A stretch of DNA of 64,000 nucleotides from [Phialemoniopsis] sp. UDSM-2020 (lineage: Eukaryota; Ascomycota; Sordariomycetes; Thyridiales; Thyridiaceae): contig JAEILZ010000006.1 in the NCBI GenBank assembly GCA_018873225.1, forward strand, positions 744,001 through 808,000, read 5' to 3'. The position numbers were made by a program, and so were the translations under genes. Positions 1 to 12,159 of the stretch are shown here, one piece after another (position 1 is the first letter of the stretch; every line of letters begins with the position of its first letter). The notes beneath the pieces were generated by a model, which saw only the letters and a program-made list of their open reading frames with translations, was not told where the DNA came from and made no database searches.

Positions 1-132
1 TATGGTCAGCCGGTAACGCACTATAATTAGGTCGTTCTTGGAAAAGCTTATGAACGACATACGCCACTTCACAACACGGGCGACAGGGTGCACGTTGAAC
101 CAAAGCTTTCAATTTCAGCCACCACTTTCATA

Positions 133-2184
133 ATGGATTCCGAACCCTCATTCTCCGACAGGAGAGACTACGACGATGCAGAGCGCGGCTTCATCTCCGC
201 CCTGAGCCCAGGCGTCATCAAGAACGCAGACGGCAAGGTAGTATGGAACATCGACGAGTACGCCTTCATGCAGGGGGAGTGCCCATCCACGGCGCACCCC
301 AACCTCTGGCGGCAAGGCCAGCTCAACTCCAAGCAGGGGCTGTACGAGATCCAGCCAGGCATCTACCAGACGCGCGCGCTCGACCTGTCCAACATGACCA
401 TCGTCGAGGGCGAGAAGGGGATTCTGATCATCGACCCGCTCATCTCGTGCGAGTGCGCGGCGGCCGGGCTCGCGCTGTACCACGCGCACCGTGGAGAGAG
501 GCCCGTCACGGGCATGATCTACTCGCACTCGCACGGCGACCACTACATGGGCGCGAAAGGCGTGCTCCCGGAGAAGTTTGACCCGGCGTCGATACCTATC
601 ATCGCGCCGGAGGGCTTCATGGAGGCCATCATGAGCGAGAGCGTGCTTGCGGGCCCGGCGATGCGCAAGCGCGCGGCGTACATGTACGGCAACGCGCTGC
701 CGAGGGGGCCCAAGGGCCAGATCGGAACGGGGCTGGGCATGGGGTCCAGCACGGGCACGACGTCGCTTATCCCGCCGAACCTGTTGATTCAGGAGACGGG
801 CGAGGAGCATGTGATTGATGGCGTGCGGATCGTGTTGCAGATGGTTCCCGGAACGGAGGCGCCGGCCGAGATCAACTTTCATTTTCCTGACCTCAAGGCG
901 CTCTGTATCCCCGAGACGGCGACGAACTGCATGCATAATATTGTGAGTTTTGTGATATGACTCGGAGTTAGGAACATGTGCTGATAGTGGCATTCCAGGT
1001 CACACTCCGTGGCGCGCAGGTGCGAGACGCAAAAGCGTGGTCCGGCTATCTAGACGAGACCATCGCCATGTTTGGCGGGCAGTCGGACGTCGTCTTTGGC
1101 AGCCACAACTGGCCGACTTGGGGTAGAAAGGAGCTGATCACGAGGCTCGCGGAGCAGCGAGATATGTATGGATACATGCATGATCAGACTGTGCGGATGA
1201 TGAATCTTGGTGAGTAACATTCTCCATACCTAACACAATCTTCACACCCGCGCGGATGATAAAAACTCAAGCTAACAGACATACAGGTATGACCGGCCTC
1301 GAAATCGCAGAGAAGCTCCAACTCCCACCCGCGATATCAAGAGCATGGCACTGCAGAGGCTTCTACGGCTCGCTAAGCCACAACGTCAAGGTCAGTCACC
1401 ACCCCTTGTGCCTATCTCATCGCAACCCCTACCAGGACTCCAATACTAATTCACACACCTTCTGCAGGGAATATACCAGCGCTACATGACCTGGTTCGAC
1501 GGCCATCCGGCACACCTGTGGCAATACCCTGCCGCCGAGGAAGGCGCCCGGTACGTAGAATGCATGGGCGGGCTTGACGCCCTGTGCGACAAGGCCGAGA
1601 CTTTTGCCTCCAGGGGCGACAACCGCTTCGCCGCCACGCTGCTCGCGCACGCCGTCGCCGCCGACCCGCAACACGCCCGGTCGAAAAAGTTGTTAGCCGA
1701 CGCGTACGAGGCGCTGGGCTTCGGCGCCGAGAACGCGACGTGGCGCAACTTTTACCTCACGGGCGCGCAGGAGCTGCGCAAGACCGGTGGCTCGGGTGGT
1801 GCGGGCATGGTGGCTGGCGGTGCGACGCCGCTGGGTGCGAATCTTTCGGTGGAGCAGTGGTTCGATGTCTTGTCTGTGCAACTAGACGGGGAGAGGGCGG
1901 TTGGCGCCACGTGGGTGGTCGATCTGGATGTCACGGATGTGGGTGAGCAGTGGAGGCTGATCCTGAGCAACGGCGTGCTGACGAGGAGGAGAGTGCGCAA
2001 GGGGATGGAGATGTTGGAGAAGGCGGATCTGCAGATGGTGCTTACGCGCGGGCAGTTGCTGCGTGTCCTGCGTGGAGAGGACGTTGAGATGGAAAAGAAG
2101 GAGGGCGACACGGGAGTGCTGCGACAACTGTTGGATTTGGTCACAGTCAAGGAGGGATCGTCGAGGGGGCCTAGTCAGTTGTAG
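133..2184 (+). CDS. Alkyl sulfatase, metallo-beta-lactamase fold (SdsA1/BDS1-like)
   Basis: Predicted to hydrolyse primary alkyl sulfate esters such as SDS, releasing sulfate. Four exons close in frame: 133-942, 999-1209, 1287-1390, 1468-2184, giving 613 residues against about 650 in the family. The zinc motif HSHGDH is at about residues 132-137. Further family signatures are MHNI-VTLRGAQVRDA across the first intron, GSHNWPTWG, and GFYGSLSHN. The C-terminal part (from about residue 480) fits the SCP2-like sterol-carrier domain of these enzymes. The ATG at 133 is the first in frame and fits the family's FxDxxDFxxAxRGF start region; an open frame runs further upstream only from a GTG. No signal peptide is visible, so it is probably intracellular. 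Yeast BDS1 is a known case of bacterial origin; the three introns here suggest long residence in fungi. No other sulfur gene is adjacent; an arylsulfatase lies 20 kb away. Confidence 0.9.
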
Positions 2185-2260
2185 ACAAACTCGATCGTAT
2201 TGGTATCAATTCATCGACATAACACATGCAATGCTGGCCCTGGACATGACACTATCTTCT

Positions 2261-3004
2261 TCACATCATCATTGCCCCAACAGCAACGACCACAGAAACC
2301 ATGCCCCAACTCCACCCCTTCAGCCCAGCAGCGCCGCTCTGCCCGCCAGCTCCAGTCGGCGTAGCCGTAGGCGCCGCCGTACTCCCGCTCCCACCACTGC
2401 CCGTAGTCGTCGTCCCCGACCCCCAGATAGCCGTCATCGTCCCCTCCGCACCAGGCGTCACAAAAGCCTGCACATCAACAGGCGCGCACGCCGCGAAGCC
2501 CACAGTCCTGTTCAGCCCCTGCATCCCCATAAGCACCTTTTCCTGCCCGGCCTCCCACCACGCAGCGGGACACGCGGCGGCAGCCTGCACCGCGGCGCTG
2601 CTGCTCGCGGCCCACCAGCTCGACGCCTGACTGGCATAATCGCCGAACTGGCTGAGCACCGTGCGATCAGGCGCGCCGCCGGCCGTGAAGGAGCAATAGC
2701 GTGCTGCTTGCGGCAGGGCGCAGGACTTCCACCGCGTGTCGGCGAAGAGGCACGAGCGGCCCATGAGCTTGGCTTCGTACGAGTAGAGCGCGACGGCGAG
2801 CGAGGCCGGGGACGGGGAGGGCGCGCCGCGGAAGAAGGTCGTTAGGTCGGAGGCGGTGCAGCCTGTGCCGTCGGCGGCCGGGGTGGGCGAGGAGGTGGGG
2901 AAGAGGATCTGCTCCGGTGCCTCGGATGTGATGGGCGTTGCGGCGAGGGCGGTGCCGGTGCTGGCCAGGAGGGCTGCGAGCAGGGGGAGTGGTGATAGCT
3001 TCAT
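2261..3004 (-). CDS. Secreted GPI-anchored-type protein of unknown function
   Basis: A single exon encodes 247 residues. The N-terminus (KLSPLPLLAALLASTGTALA) is a typical signal peptide cleaved near residue 22. A domain of about 150 residues follows with six Cys. Next comes a Ser/Thr/Gly-rich linker and a hydrophobic tail ending in Met residues, the layout of a GPI attachment signal. I recognise no enzyme motif; such proteins are common in fungal cell walls. Transcription converges with the alkyl sulfatase, only 76 bp between stop codons. An intron-free frame over this length, the correct signal and a terminal GPI signal make the gene call firm although the function is open. Confidence 0.8.
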   Translation of the reverse strand: MKLSPLPLLAALLASTGTALAATPITSEAPEQILFPTSSPTPAADGTGCTASDLTTFFRGAPSPSPASLAVALYSYEAKLMGRSCLFADTRWKSCALPQAARYCSFTAGGAPDRTVLSQFGDYASQASSWWAASSSAAVQAAAACPAAWWEAGQEKVLMGMQGLNRTVGFAACAPVDVQAFVTPGAEGTMTAIWGSGTTTTGSGGSGSTAAPTATPTGAGGQSGAAGLKGWSWGMVSVVVAVGAMMM

Positions 3005-3750
3005 TTTTGCCGGGAGGGGAGGGAAGTGATGAGGGGTAGATTGATGGCTGTGAGGAGGGTGGAAGAATGAGTGATAATGAGTGGACTGGCTAAACGAGAG
3101 CGAGTGAGCGAGCTGGAGCGCCGAATGCTGATGAAGTAAGAGAATGTCGTCGGCGGCGATGCGCGTGAAAATGAAGGTCGCGATCGAAAGTCAAAGGCTG
3201 CCTCACGGTCGCATGAAGTTGGATATGGACGATCTGAAATTCTAGGCAGATGCGTGCCGCTGGAAGCGTCTAGCGAAATTTGACGTCTTGGCAGAAGTGT
3301 TGGTTGAATGGTACTTTTGGGATCCTCGGCTCGGGTTCCCGCTGCGATTTGAGTGCGAGCATCACCAACACCAAACCATCTACAGAGAATTTGTTGTCAT
3401 GTGTTTTGTTTCATTAACAAATAAAAGTAGAAAAGAATATGTATGTACAGCGAATGGGGTATGAAGAGAAGTAAGTTGGTCCGCTCGCGCATTCATCGTG
3501 AGATTGAATCCCAAGCGCGACCGTCCATTCAAGAGAGGGGACATGTCAGGTCGTCCCACAGCATTCACTCCGTCCGGGTGAATGCACTCATCAACCACAG
3601 TAGCCCTTTCGTTTTCCCCCGTTTCATTCTCTCGCAATCGCGTATCGTGGCGTTCAATCGCGCATATGATCCTCTGACATGGATCCGAAGCCTCGAATCC
3701 GATCATTTTCCTTTGATTCCGTGCACCAATCCCTCGTCATTGCGGTTCCT
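3005..3750. other. Intergenic, promoter side of the GPI-type gene
   Basis: This 746-bp stretch lies upstream of the minus-strand gene starting at 3004 and downstream of the next minus-strand gene. Small open frames here (for example 3380-3844) have no start context or domain and look accidental. I see no repeats or RNA genes. Confidence 0.5.
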
Positions 3751-4786
3751 TTACTTGGTCGCCACAAGTCTCACGCCCACATTATCAGTCTTGCTCTTCT
3801 GGTTCGTCTGCCCCGTCGCGTTCTTGATAAAGCACGTCCCGTAGTTCTTCGCCACGCTCCCCGTAAGATCATTGTTGAACGCCGCCGCGATGCACGGGCT
3901 CGCCGACCCGTACTTGAAGTTGTACATGGCGCACGCCTGCATGCAGTCGTGCAGCGAGTAGCTCACGATCGACGCGATGTCGAGCCCCTCGCCGTTGAAG
4001 TCGATGCCGCACGTCACGTCAAACGTGTAGCTGCGCTGGCGCACGTTGATGATCTGCTTCGTGCCGTCGATCTTGGGGCAGTCGAGCTTGAGCTTGCCCT
4101 TTGTGGGTACGTCGATCGCCTGGTTGCCCGCCGTGCTGTCGCTCGACGAGTCCGACGATTTCGTGGGGGCGCTGGCGGATTCCGTCACCGTCACCGTCGG
4201 GGCCGAGTCGGAGCCGGTGGAACCGGCGCCGGCGCTGCCGTTGGCTATGGCCTGGGCGAAGCCCTCTGCTATGCCGTCTCTGAAAGTGATATCAGCCATG
4301 GATTGTGCTCATCTTTGGAACTTCAATTGATACGTACCTCCTCGCGTTTTGCACGGCAATGGACCCGCCGACACCACCGCCCACAGCCGCAATGACAATG
4401 GCAACCAGCAAAGCCAAACTCAAAAAGAACGTCGCCGGTCGGAAGCCCAATATCCTAGGCTCGCGCCTAATCGTCCCCGCGCCACCACCGTGGTACGCCC
4501 CGGCCGCGCCGCCGAGGGCGCCGGGTTGGCCCGATAGCGTGCGCTGGTCCATGACGGGCGAGTACGTCTGGTACGCCGTCTGCGGTGGCTGATCGTATGG
4601 GTAGGCCGACATGGGCGGCGCCGACGGGTAGGTCCCGGACTCCTGCATCATGGGCGGCGGGTGCTGGGGGTGGTGCTGTGGTGCGACGGCGGCCATGGCG
4701 GCTTGCTGGGCGGGCGAGTGCTTCGGGGACGTGGCCAGCTCGAGTCCGGCGTGGTAGACCTCCTTGCCTTCTTCGTCGAAGCCCAT
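3751..4786 (-). CDS. Single-pass membrane protein with PAN/Apple-like ectodomain
   Basis: Two exons on the minus strand, 4786-4338 and 4279-3751, encode 325 residues; the 58-nt intron has a GTACGT donor and a TTTCAG acceptor and splits an Arg codon. Residues 1-115 are Pro/Gln/Tyr-rich and probably cytosolic. One transmembrane helix (TFFSLALLVAIVIAAVGGGV) sits near residues 117-136. Then comes a Ser/Thr/Ala-rich stalk and a Cys-rich domain from about residue 215: C-P-K-I, DVTCG, DCMQACAMYNF, SPCIAAAF, GTCFIKNATG. This cysteine spacing resembles PAN/Apple adhesion modules. The arrangement suggests a plasma-membrane wall sensor or adhesin; that role is inference. A very long gene-free region (4.8-7.2 kb) lies upstream and may hold its regulatory sequence. 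Confidence 0.8.
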
Positions 4787-7190
4787 CTTGAAAGGAGGGA
4801 AGAAAAAGAGAGGGGAGAAGAATTAAGAAAGGAGGAAATGCAAGAGACCCCAGGTGAGGTCGATCCGGGATCCACGAGGGTGAAATGAACAAGGCGGCGG
4901 CGGCGGCGTGTCGGCGTGTGTTGTCGCTTAGAGAGGCGCAGGTGGTCCCTCCCAGGCCGGGGCGTCACTTACAAAGCCAAGCTTTGCTGGTGTCGACACT
5001 ATGCATGCAAACCGAGCACGTTGTTGTCAAGAGAGTGGGGACACTTGCTCTTGCTGTGTGATATTTCGGGATCTGGTATTTGGCGAGAGGGGGCGAGGCG
5101 AGGTGTGTACTCTCGCGGATATAGAACACGGATGCGACCCTGTCTCTGTCCTCTCGTCTCTTTGGAGTATCGATCTGTGAGGAGAGACCGATACTCGCGC
5201 GCGGGCGGCAAATCGAATGCAGCGAGCGAGCAAGCAGAAGCGAACGAGTGAAAGTGAGGTCCACGTGTTAGAAGCGCGGTTGCATCGCAGGACCGGGCTG
5301 GCTGGGAGCGTCCACCGATGATGGGACCTGTCAGAAGCTTGGCTGGGCCTAGGAAAGGCAAGAGAACGACAGACAAAAGGCGAGCAAGCACCAAGGCAAG
5401 ACGAAGAAAACGGGTTCTACGAGATGGCGGGAGGACGGCCAGCTAAAAGGATAGCAAAGAAAAGGCAGATCCCGAAGGTGATCATTGCTCTTCTGAAGTT
5501 CATGCAGAATCCTCCTACCGTTCCGGGATGGAGACGGGGCCGGGGGATAAAGGATGGGAACGGGGTGGCAGGATGAACATGCACGAGGGACAAGAGAGCA
5601 TGTCGGGATGAGGGTGAGTGAGTGTGAGAATGTCACGCTGTGCGTGCCGTGCGGGAGAGAGTGCATTGGAAGGATTCATTGTTCAATGAGCTCTGACTGG
5701 GGTTGGAGGCTTGTGTGTCTGGAAGAGGATGAATTGGGATATGTGACCTATTCCCACTGGGCAATCTGCCTTCCCATCTCCTCTCTTGCTCCATGATGTG
5801 ACCCCGTACAAAATAGCCATTATATCCGCAATCTTGAAATCTCTCACGTCTTGTGGAGGAGTAGCCACAGAAAACGAAGCATTGGTCCTCGATATGTCCA
5901 AAAGCAAACAAGCGCGACATACCGGATGCTGGGATATGGGGAAGGACAAGAAAAGAGACAGCGTGGATCGCTCCCAGAGACAGAGGCATTGTGCTAAAAG
6001 CGGACCGTACTGCAGGGGTGCTTGGGATCCCCTGTTCCCATCGCCCACTTTTGTTGTTGTGAAGACGCGAAGGAAGCTTGGCTCAGGTCCCGTCCCTCGA
6101 GGCCACCCGGGGAACCGATTGGATGGCAGCGGATATCATCCAATCCGAGAGTGCGAGCACGATGCGCGCCGACGATCAACGGTCCCAAGGGGGAGGTCGT
6201 CGGTTCGTGAACTAGCAGGTGGCTTCGGTCGGGACTGACGATCGAATCCAGGACGGGTGCCGTGGTCTGACAGAAAACAAAGACAGAGTGGTATGAAAGC
6301 AACCGATGGGATGCACCTGTGATATCAGCTTGATATCTCTTGCTCTCCGACTGGTTGCAAGACAAAGAGAAGAATCATGATACCCAGATAGGCAGCATCT
6401 GTACTGTTTCCTGTTTTTCTGTCTAACTGCCAAGACGGACTGGTCGGCGCTTTGACCCCATTGAGAATATTTGCGCCCCGGTTCTCATAGGGCCACATTG
6501 ACATCGACGATCGTACCGGGTCGTCGAGTCGAACAGCCCTATGAGGCAAGCTCTGTGCTGTTGTTCTCCAGACTGGAAATTGAAGGCCCTCATTTCCCTG
6601 CCGCGGGCAGAATAGCCCCTCACCCGGAATGAATCCCCCTATGCACGAGTCTTCGCCCATCTCCACACTGCAATATGACCAGATTTGTGGTTGTCAGCAT
6701 GATGCCGGAAAAGAATCGATGGACAAGATCCACGGATCCATGGATGGTTGGTGCCCCCGAGCAATAGGCTACTGTTTGACTCGCCTTGTCGCTAAAGGGT
6801 TTAGCTTGGGCTGGGTGTCAGCCCGGGCTTCAGGGCTGGGAAATGACAGCACAGCTAATTAGGCCGCTAGCCGCCCGTGCAAGGCGCCAGAAACACCCAT
6901 ATATGTTCTGGGGCTCGTATCTACGTACCCGCTTTAATTTGGCAGCACCAATGGATTTTTCAAGATGGCCATCTCCAAATCTGACGACATTTTTTTAGCT
7001 GGCTGCGCGTCTCGATAAGGCTGACATTGAGTCTCACGCGTCGCAACGTCCAACAGCCCGCTCTACGCCGGGTCTGACCCCTCGCATCACGTGCACTTCG
7101 ATATTGTCAGACCTCCAACGGACCTCGATGAGGCTGTAGATAGGTAGCTAGGTGCCCCAGCCCAATTGAACCTCCCCGACAACAACAGCC
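4787..7190. other. 2.4-kb gene-free region
   Basis: A divergent intergenic region between the membrane protein (minus) and ARP6 (plus). Open frames up to about 150 codons exist on both strands (for example 5786-6238), but their translations are low-complexity or have no domain, and they do not join through plausible splice sites. A CACGTG palindrome occurs at about 7088-7093, some 100 bp before ARP6. It could hold long regulatory sequence or a noncoding transcript; neither can be shown from sequence. Confidence 0.4.
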
Positions 7191-8626
7191 ATGGCCGGAG
7201 GCCGCAAGTCCAAGCCCCCGGCCATCCCGGCCCCGAAGCAAACCCTCGTCCTCGACAACGGCGCTTACACCATCAAGGCCGGCTTTGTCGCCACCAACGA
7301 GAACGACGCCGAGGCCGCCAGCAGTGATACGACCCCGCGCCTCATCCCCAACTGCATCGCCCGCGACCGCCTGCGCAAGACCTACGTCGCCTCCGAGCTC
7401 GACCGCTGCAAGGACTTTGCCGACATCGCCTTCCGCCGGCCCGTCGAGAAGGGGTACATCGTCAACTGGGAGGCCCAGCGCGAGATCTGGGACCGCGAGT
7501 TCTTTGACGACAAGGCCCCTCAGAAATGCGACCCAAGCGAGACGCGCCTCGTCCTGACCGAGCAGCCCAACTCGCTGCCCGCCCTGCAGACCTTTTGCGA
7601 CCAGATGGTCTTTGAGGAGTTTCAGTTTGCAAGCTACTACCGCGGCATCGGTGAGTGGGAACGACTGGCCCTCTGCTGTTCCTCTGTTTGCTAACTCTAC
7701 ATCCCCTGGCAGGCCCCTCCTTCAATGCCTACCTCGCCATCGAACCCGACGGCTTCCGCACAGAGACCGACCCAGACGCCATCGCCCGCCTCCCCGCCGA
7801 GATCATCCTCCTCGTCGACGTCGGCTACTCCATGACCACCGTGACCCCCATCTTCCACGGCCGGCCCTTGCAGTCCGCCATCCGCCGCCTCGATGTCGGC
7901 GGCAAGCTCCTGACAAACTACCTCACCCGCCTGCTCTCCCTGCGCCACTACGACATGCGCAACGACACCTACATCGTCAACGAGATCCGCGAAAAGGCCT
8001 GCTACCTGTCCCTCGACTTTGCCGGCGACCTCGACAAGATGTGGAAGGGCACGAAGGGCGAGCGGAGGCCGGATTACCTCTCCGGCGCCGGCATCGCCAA
8101 GGACTACGTCCTGCCGGACTTCCACGCGCGCTCCCAGGGCGTCGTGCGCGATTTCGACCCGGCGACGTCGTCGCGCGCGAAAAAGGTGGCCGCCTCGGCC
8201 TCCAACGAGGACATCCTGACGCTGCGCAACGAGCGCTTCGTCGTGCCGGAGCTGCTGTTTAATCCTGCCGACATCGGGCTGCGGCAGCCGGGCTTGGCGA
8301 GCCTGATTATGGATTCGCTGTCCGCCCTGCCCGTCGGCCTGTGGCCCGCGCTGCTGTCCAATGTCGTCGCTGTGGGTGGTACGACGCAGACGCCCGGCTT
8401 CATCCAGCGCCTGCAGCGCGAGCTGGTCCCGCTCGTGCCCGACGAGTGCACCGTGCGGGTGTACCGGCCGTCGGACCCTGTGGCGACGACGTGGAAGGGC
8501 GCGGCGAACTTTGCGAGGCATCCTGATGTGAAGAAGGTCGCTGTCACGAAGCAGGAGTACGAGGAGCACGGGCAGGGGTGGGTGGCGAGGAAGTTTGCTG
8601 CTGGGCTCGGCGTTGAGAGAGGCTGA
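7191..8626 (+). CDS. ARP6: Actin-related protein 6 (SWR1 chromatin-remodelling complex)
   Basis: ARP6 is a core subunit of SWR1, which deposits histone variant H2A.Z. Two exons, 7191-7650 and 7713-8626, give 457 residues (yeast ARP6 is 438). The 62-nt intron splits a Gly codon (YRGIG-PSFNAYL). Diagnostic blocks: the N-terminal actin-fold strand TLVLDNGAYTIKAGF at about residues 22-36; a central block with LLVDVGYSMTTVTP and GGKLLTNYL; then YIVNEIREKACYLSLDF; and the C-terminal GGTTQTPGFIQRL phosphate loop. These match ARP6 rather than actin or other ARPs. Length, domain order and continuity indicate an intact housekeeping gene. Confidence 0.95.
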
Positions 8627-9298
8627 AGTCTGCTGGTGAAAGTTTGAAGACGAAATTACGCCAAGGACCAGCATCATGCGGATCAGTACCTATCACAGTA
8701 GGGTTGAGGCAACGCCTACCAAGCTCGATGCTTGAGTAGGCAGACCACATTCTCAGCCTCCCTGCTGATTCCGTCCTGCGACATGAGAAGCAGTGAACAA
8801 TGACACAAGGAACTTCAGCAACCAATTCGCTCAGCGCGAACTTGTTGCCACGCCTGGACTACCACCTCGCCCTCTCGAGTCCTTTGCTGGCCGTCCTGAG
8901 GCCATGCCCAGGCTGTCTCTACCATGTCAAGCACCCGGTCGATATGGAAATGTCATTCAGTAAAGAACGAGGTGTGCCGGATGCGGATCAAATTACCCGA
9001 GAGCACATATGCCGAGACACGAAGGAAAAGGCAAATGTTAGATAGATCGCATCCAGAGTTCTTCCAAGGAGTGTGTTGTCACGCTTCACCATACTGTATT
9101 GATCCTACAACGGAAATGCGCAGAGTCTCTGGAGCCAAGAATACTACTCGAACGATGCAAGAACGATGCAGATCGTCATTCATGCTGATTGACCTGGCTC
9201 TTTTGTTTCCAAAAGTAGTGGTATCCCACGCCTGACCTACACCCCTTTTCATCCACCCTCCTTCACGAGGAAATTCATCCCCACATAGCACCGGCCCC
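8627..9298. other. Intergenic between convergent genes
   Basis: This 672-bp stretch holds the 3' flanks of ARP6 (plus) and the TRI12-like permease (minus). Small open frames are unsupported; nothing else is recognisable. Confidence 0.5.
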
Positions 9299-11402
9299 TT
9301 AAACATCAACCTGCTTCGACTCCTCCTCGCCAACGCCGACCTCGTTGCGCAAGCGCACAGCCCTCTCGTCGTTCTTCTTTCGACTGTCCGTACTCACGGT
9401 ACAAAACGCAGCCGCGATAGCCAGCCCGCCGAACGCAATGGCGACCAGGTACACAAGTTTGAAGGCAGCCACGTAGGACAACTTGACAGCCAGCCCTGCC
9501 GCGGCACGCACCGTGTCGCTGACAATCCCGGCGCTGGCGTATGCGGCGGGCGTGTTGACCTTGGCTGCGTTCAGCAGGGCTGCTGGGTCTACGCCGTACC
9601 GCGCTGCTACGGGGTATATGCGTGTGGGTAGCTCGGCGGTATATCGGTTGGTCAGGATGGCCGTGTAAATCGCCGTTGCGACGGCGCCGCCCATCAGGCG
9701 GAAGGTGCCGGCTAGACCGACGGCGATGCCACTTCATCCTTTTATCAGCACAAGTCGCAAAGAAAAGTACGGGGGACAGTGGAGCTTACATGTCGGTCTG
9801 GTCATCGAGGTCGAGCGACAGCATGGTAAACGAGATGAGCTGCGGCGGGGTGACCATGGCGGCGGCGAGGAGCACGAGCACGATGGCGCGGGCCTTGTCG
9901 TCGATCCCGACAGAGGCCATAGCGCTGATGAAGGCCGTCTGCGCGGCCATGAAGGCGACGAGCTGCCACTTTTCGTGCCCGATGCGAGAGGAGATGAAGA
10001 TCATTATTAGAGCACCGACTGTCTTTTGTCAGTGACACACGGAATAGGGTGGAGGAGAAGGGGTGGCGGCGTACTCAAGCTTCCAAAGGAGAAGAGGGTC
10101 GAGTAGACACCACGCATGACGGGCTGATCAGCCGGGATAAAGAACTGGGCCGACTGCTGCGGCCAGAGGACGTTCATGGAATAGTAAAGCATGCCGCCGA
10201 CGAAGCAGATGACGATGATCATGTCGAATCTTGAAGCCGTTGTCTAATAGTCAGCGAATGACATGTCCTGATATCGGGCAGGTACAGGAAACTCACGCTC
10301 TGACTTTCTTGAACAGCTTCGGCGGCAACAGAGGATACTTCAAATCCGCCATTGTCTCCCAGAACCCCAGCGCCACGGCGCACGCGAACCCGACCACGAT
10401 GGGCGCGATCACGGCTGCCGACGCCCAGGGGAACTTGCGCCCGCCAAAGTTTATCCCTGCCAAGATCAGCGTGCTCGCGGCGACAAACAGCAGCAGGCCA
10501 ACATAGTCGAGCTCGGCGAGCAGCTGCAGGCGCGTCTTGCCGTCGGCGCGGTGCTTCATGCGGAAGTCGGGCGGCTTGTAGCAGAAGAACAAAAGTAGAA
10601 AGAAGAGGGAGTGAAAGGAGAACATGTACCAATACGAAGCGCGCCAGGAGAGTGCGTAGGTGCCGATGAACTTGTAGGATATGATGGGTGTCATGTAAGC
10701 AAAGGTCAGACTGAAGTCGAAGATACCTGCGAGGAGGTATGTTAGCACAAGCTGGAAATGATGTGTGATATTAGTGTAGCTTACCAATGCCGAGCATGCG
10801 GTGTTTATTCGGCAGAATCTCCTGCACGCAGGCGTACGACATCTCCTGAAAGCCCGAGCCGATGCCGAAGAGTACACCACTGGCGATCATCTGGTTGATG
10901 GACTGGCCAGTTGCGCCGACGACGCAACCCGCGATGCTGATGAGGGAGCCCGTGAGCATAAAGTACCGCCGGCCAAAGATGTCGCTCAGGCGGCCCCCGA
11001 CAGAGACGACGACCGACGCGCCGAGCTGCCACGAGACGGTGATCCAGGTGTAGTTGGGATCAGGACCAAGATCCTGGTTGATATAAGCAACTGCCGTCGA
11101 GGGCACGAGCAGGGTCATGACGTAGGCGTTGAATTGGCCGCAGAGCGCCTTTGGGAAACCATATTGTCAGTACAAGTGTGTCAAAAGAGCAATAATTAAC
11201 ACAGACTCACGATAAAGGCCAGCAGTGTCTGGAGGTTCATCGAGCCGTCGACAGCCGCAACAGCAATTCCCGACTCCGCATCGGCCGCAAGTGGAGCGGA
11301 ATTATCGGCGTGCACGGCGCTTGGCACGTCGGCAGCCTTCTCATGTCCCCGGTGCGGGTCGGGAGCGGCTTGAATGCCATTGTCATCGGTCGGTGCAGCC
11401 AT
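9299..11402 (-). CDS. MFS efflux permease, TRI12-like
   Basis: Six exons on the minus strand: 11402-11211, 11148-10785, 10726-10297, 10229-10075, 10018-9790, 9731-9299. All phases close, giving 600 residues. It resembles fungal trichothecene efflux pumps of the TRI12 family, 14-TM drug:proton antiporters of the plasma membrane. Visible signatures are TWITVSWQLGASV, the loop motif GRLSDIFGRRYF, GIGSGFQEMSYACVQEILPNKHR, and LYSTLFSFGSLIGAL. The first 55 residues are hydrophilic and Ala/Asp-rich. The ATG at 11402 is preferred because the upstream in-frame extension lacks an ATG. It lies head-to-tail with a second efflux permease. No toxin biosynthesis gene is nearby, so the substrate is unknown; some members of this family transport siderophores or other metabolites. 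Confidence 0.9.
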
Positions 11403-12159
11403 TTTTGAATGCTTATTCAATCCTTTCTACGAAACTAGGAAACGCAAAAGGGCAATTTCATTGCAGTCCAGATTGACAGGAGGCTCTTATATCAATGCTG
11501 CCCAATACTACCGTGTCGTGCAGGCAGGGCATTGATCGACATTCCGAACGAGGGTGTGGAAGTTGAATATCCGACTCCTGACCTACACTTTTCAAGACTA
11601 CCCCAGATTATCGACCCCAGATCTTGCATGACGGATATTCGCACATACCAACAGTTCCGGAAAAACTGGAAGTGACAGGAAGTCGTCCAATTTTTTTGCT
11701 CAGGACTCATTGTTTTCATTCTCTCGTTGACATGTCCGGAAATCGCCATGCCCGGCACTCCCTAGAGAACCGAAACAGGCTTGCTTGCACTTGAGTGCGA
11801 ATCTCGTTTCGGCCTCTTCGCCTTCGCAACCGGTCCTTTACGAATTGATTCTCAAGTTAGCCTGGTCCACCTGATCCTTACGAGAAGATCATCTCATCGC
11901 CACAAGCCCGTAGACCATATGATATAAGCTAGGGTGATAAGCGAGGTGTAAAAGCACCATCACTTCTTCCTTCTACATGATACATCCCAGTGAACTTCAA
12001 GGAACGACAGGTTCGAGTCCATAGACTCAACCACCCGACGAAGAATGAACCGCTCATCTGCCGCTGCAAGAAGTGCTTTCCATTCGTCCAAATGTCTGTC
12101 GTAACTGTTGAAGTAAAACTTCAACGCCATGTCGACCGACCTAACTAGCAGGTCGTATT
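11403..12159. other. Intergenic between tandem permeases
   Basis: This 757-bp stretch contains the promoter of the TRI12-like gene and the 3' flank of the DHA2-type gene. A T-loop-like GGTTCGAGTCC at about 12009 has no pairing stem and is not a tRNA. Nothing else is seen. Confidence 0.5.

Noticed and set aside
148..993. 281-codon minus-strand frame opposite the alkyl sulfatase
   Set aside because: Arg/His-rich shadow of a GC-ending coding exon; no domain and the plus strand is clearly coding.
2063..2845. 260-codon plus-strand frame over the GPI-type gene
   Set aside because: Low-complexity Arg/Pro translation, overlaps two real genes in other frames.
5786..6238. 150-codon frame in the 4.8-7.2 kb gap
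   Set aside because: No domain, no signal, no splice partners, and composition unlike nearby genes.
7697..8677. 326-codon minus-strand frame opposite ARP6
   Set aside because: Antisense of a conserved gene; composition typical of a shadow frame.
12005..12025. tRNA T-loop-like sequence GGTTCGAGTCC
   Set aside because: Flanking bases do not pair into a T stem and no other tRNA arms are present.
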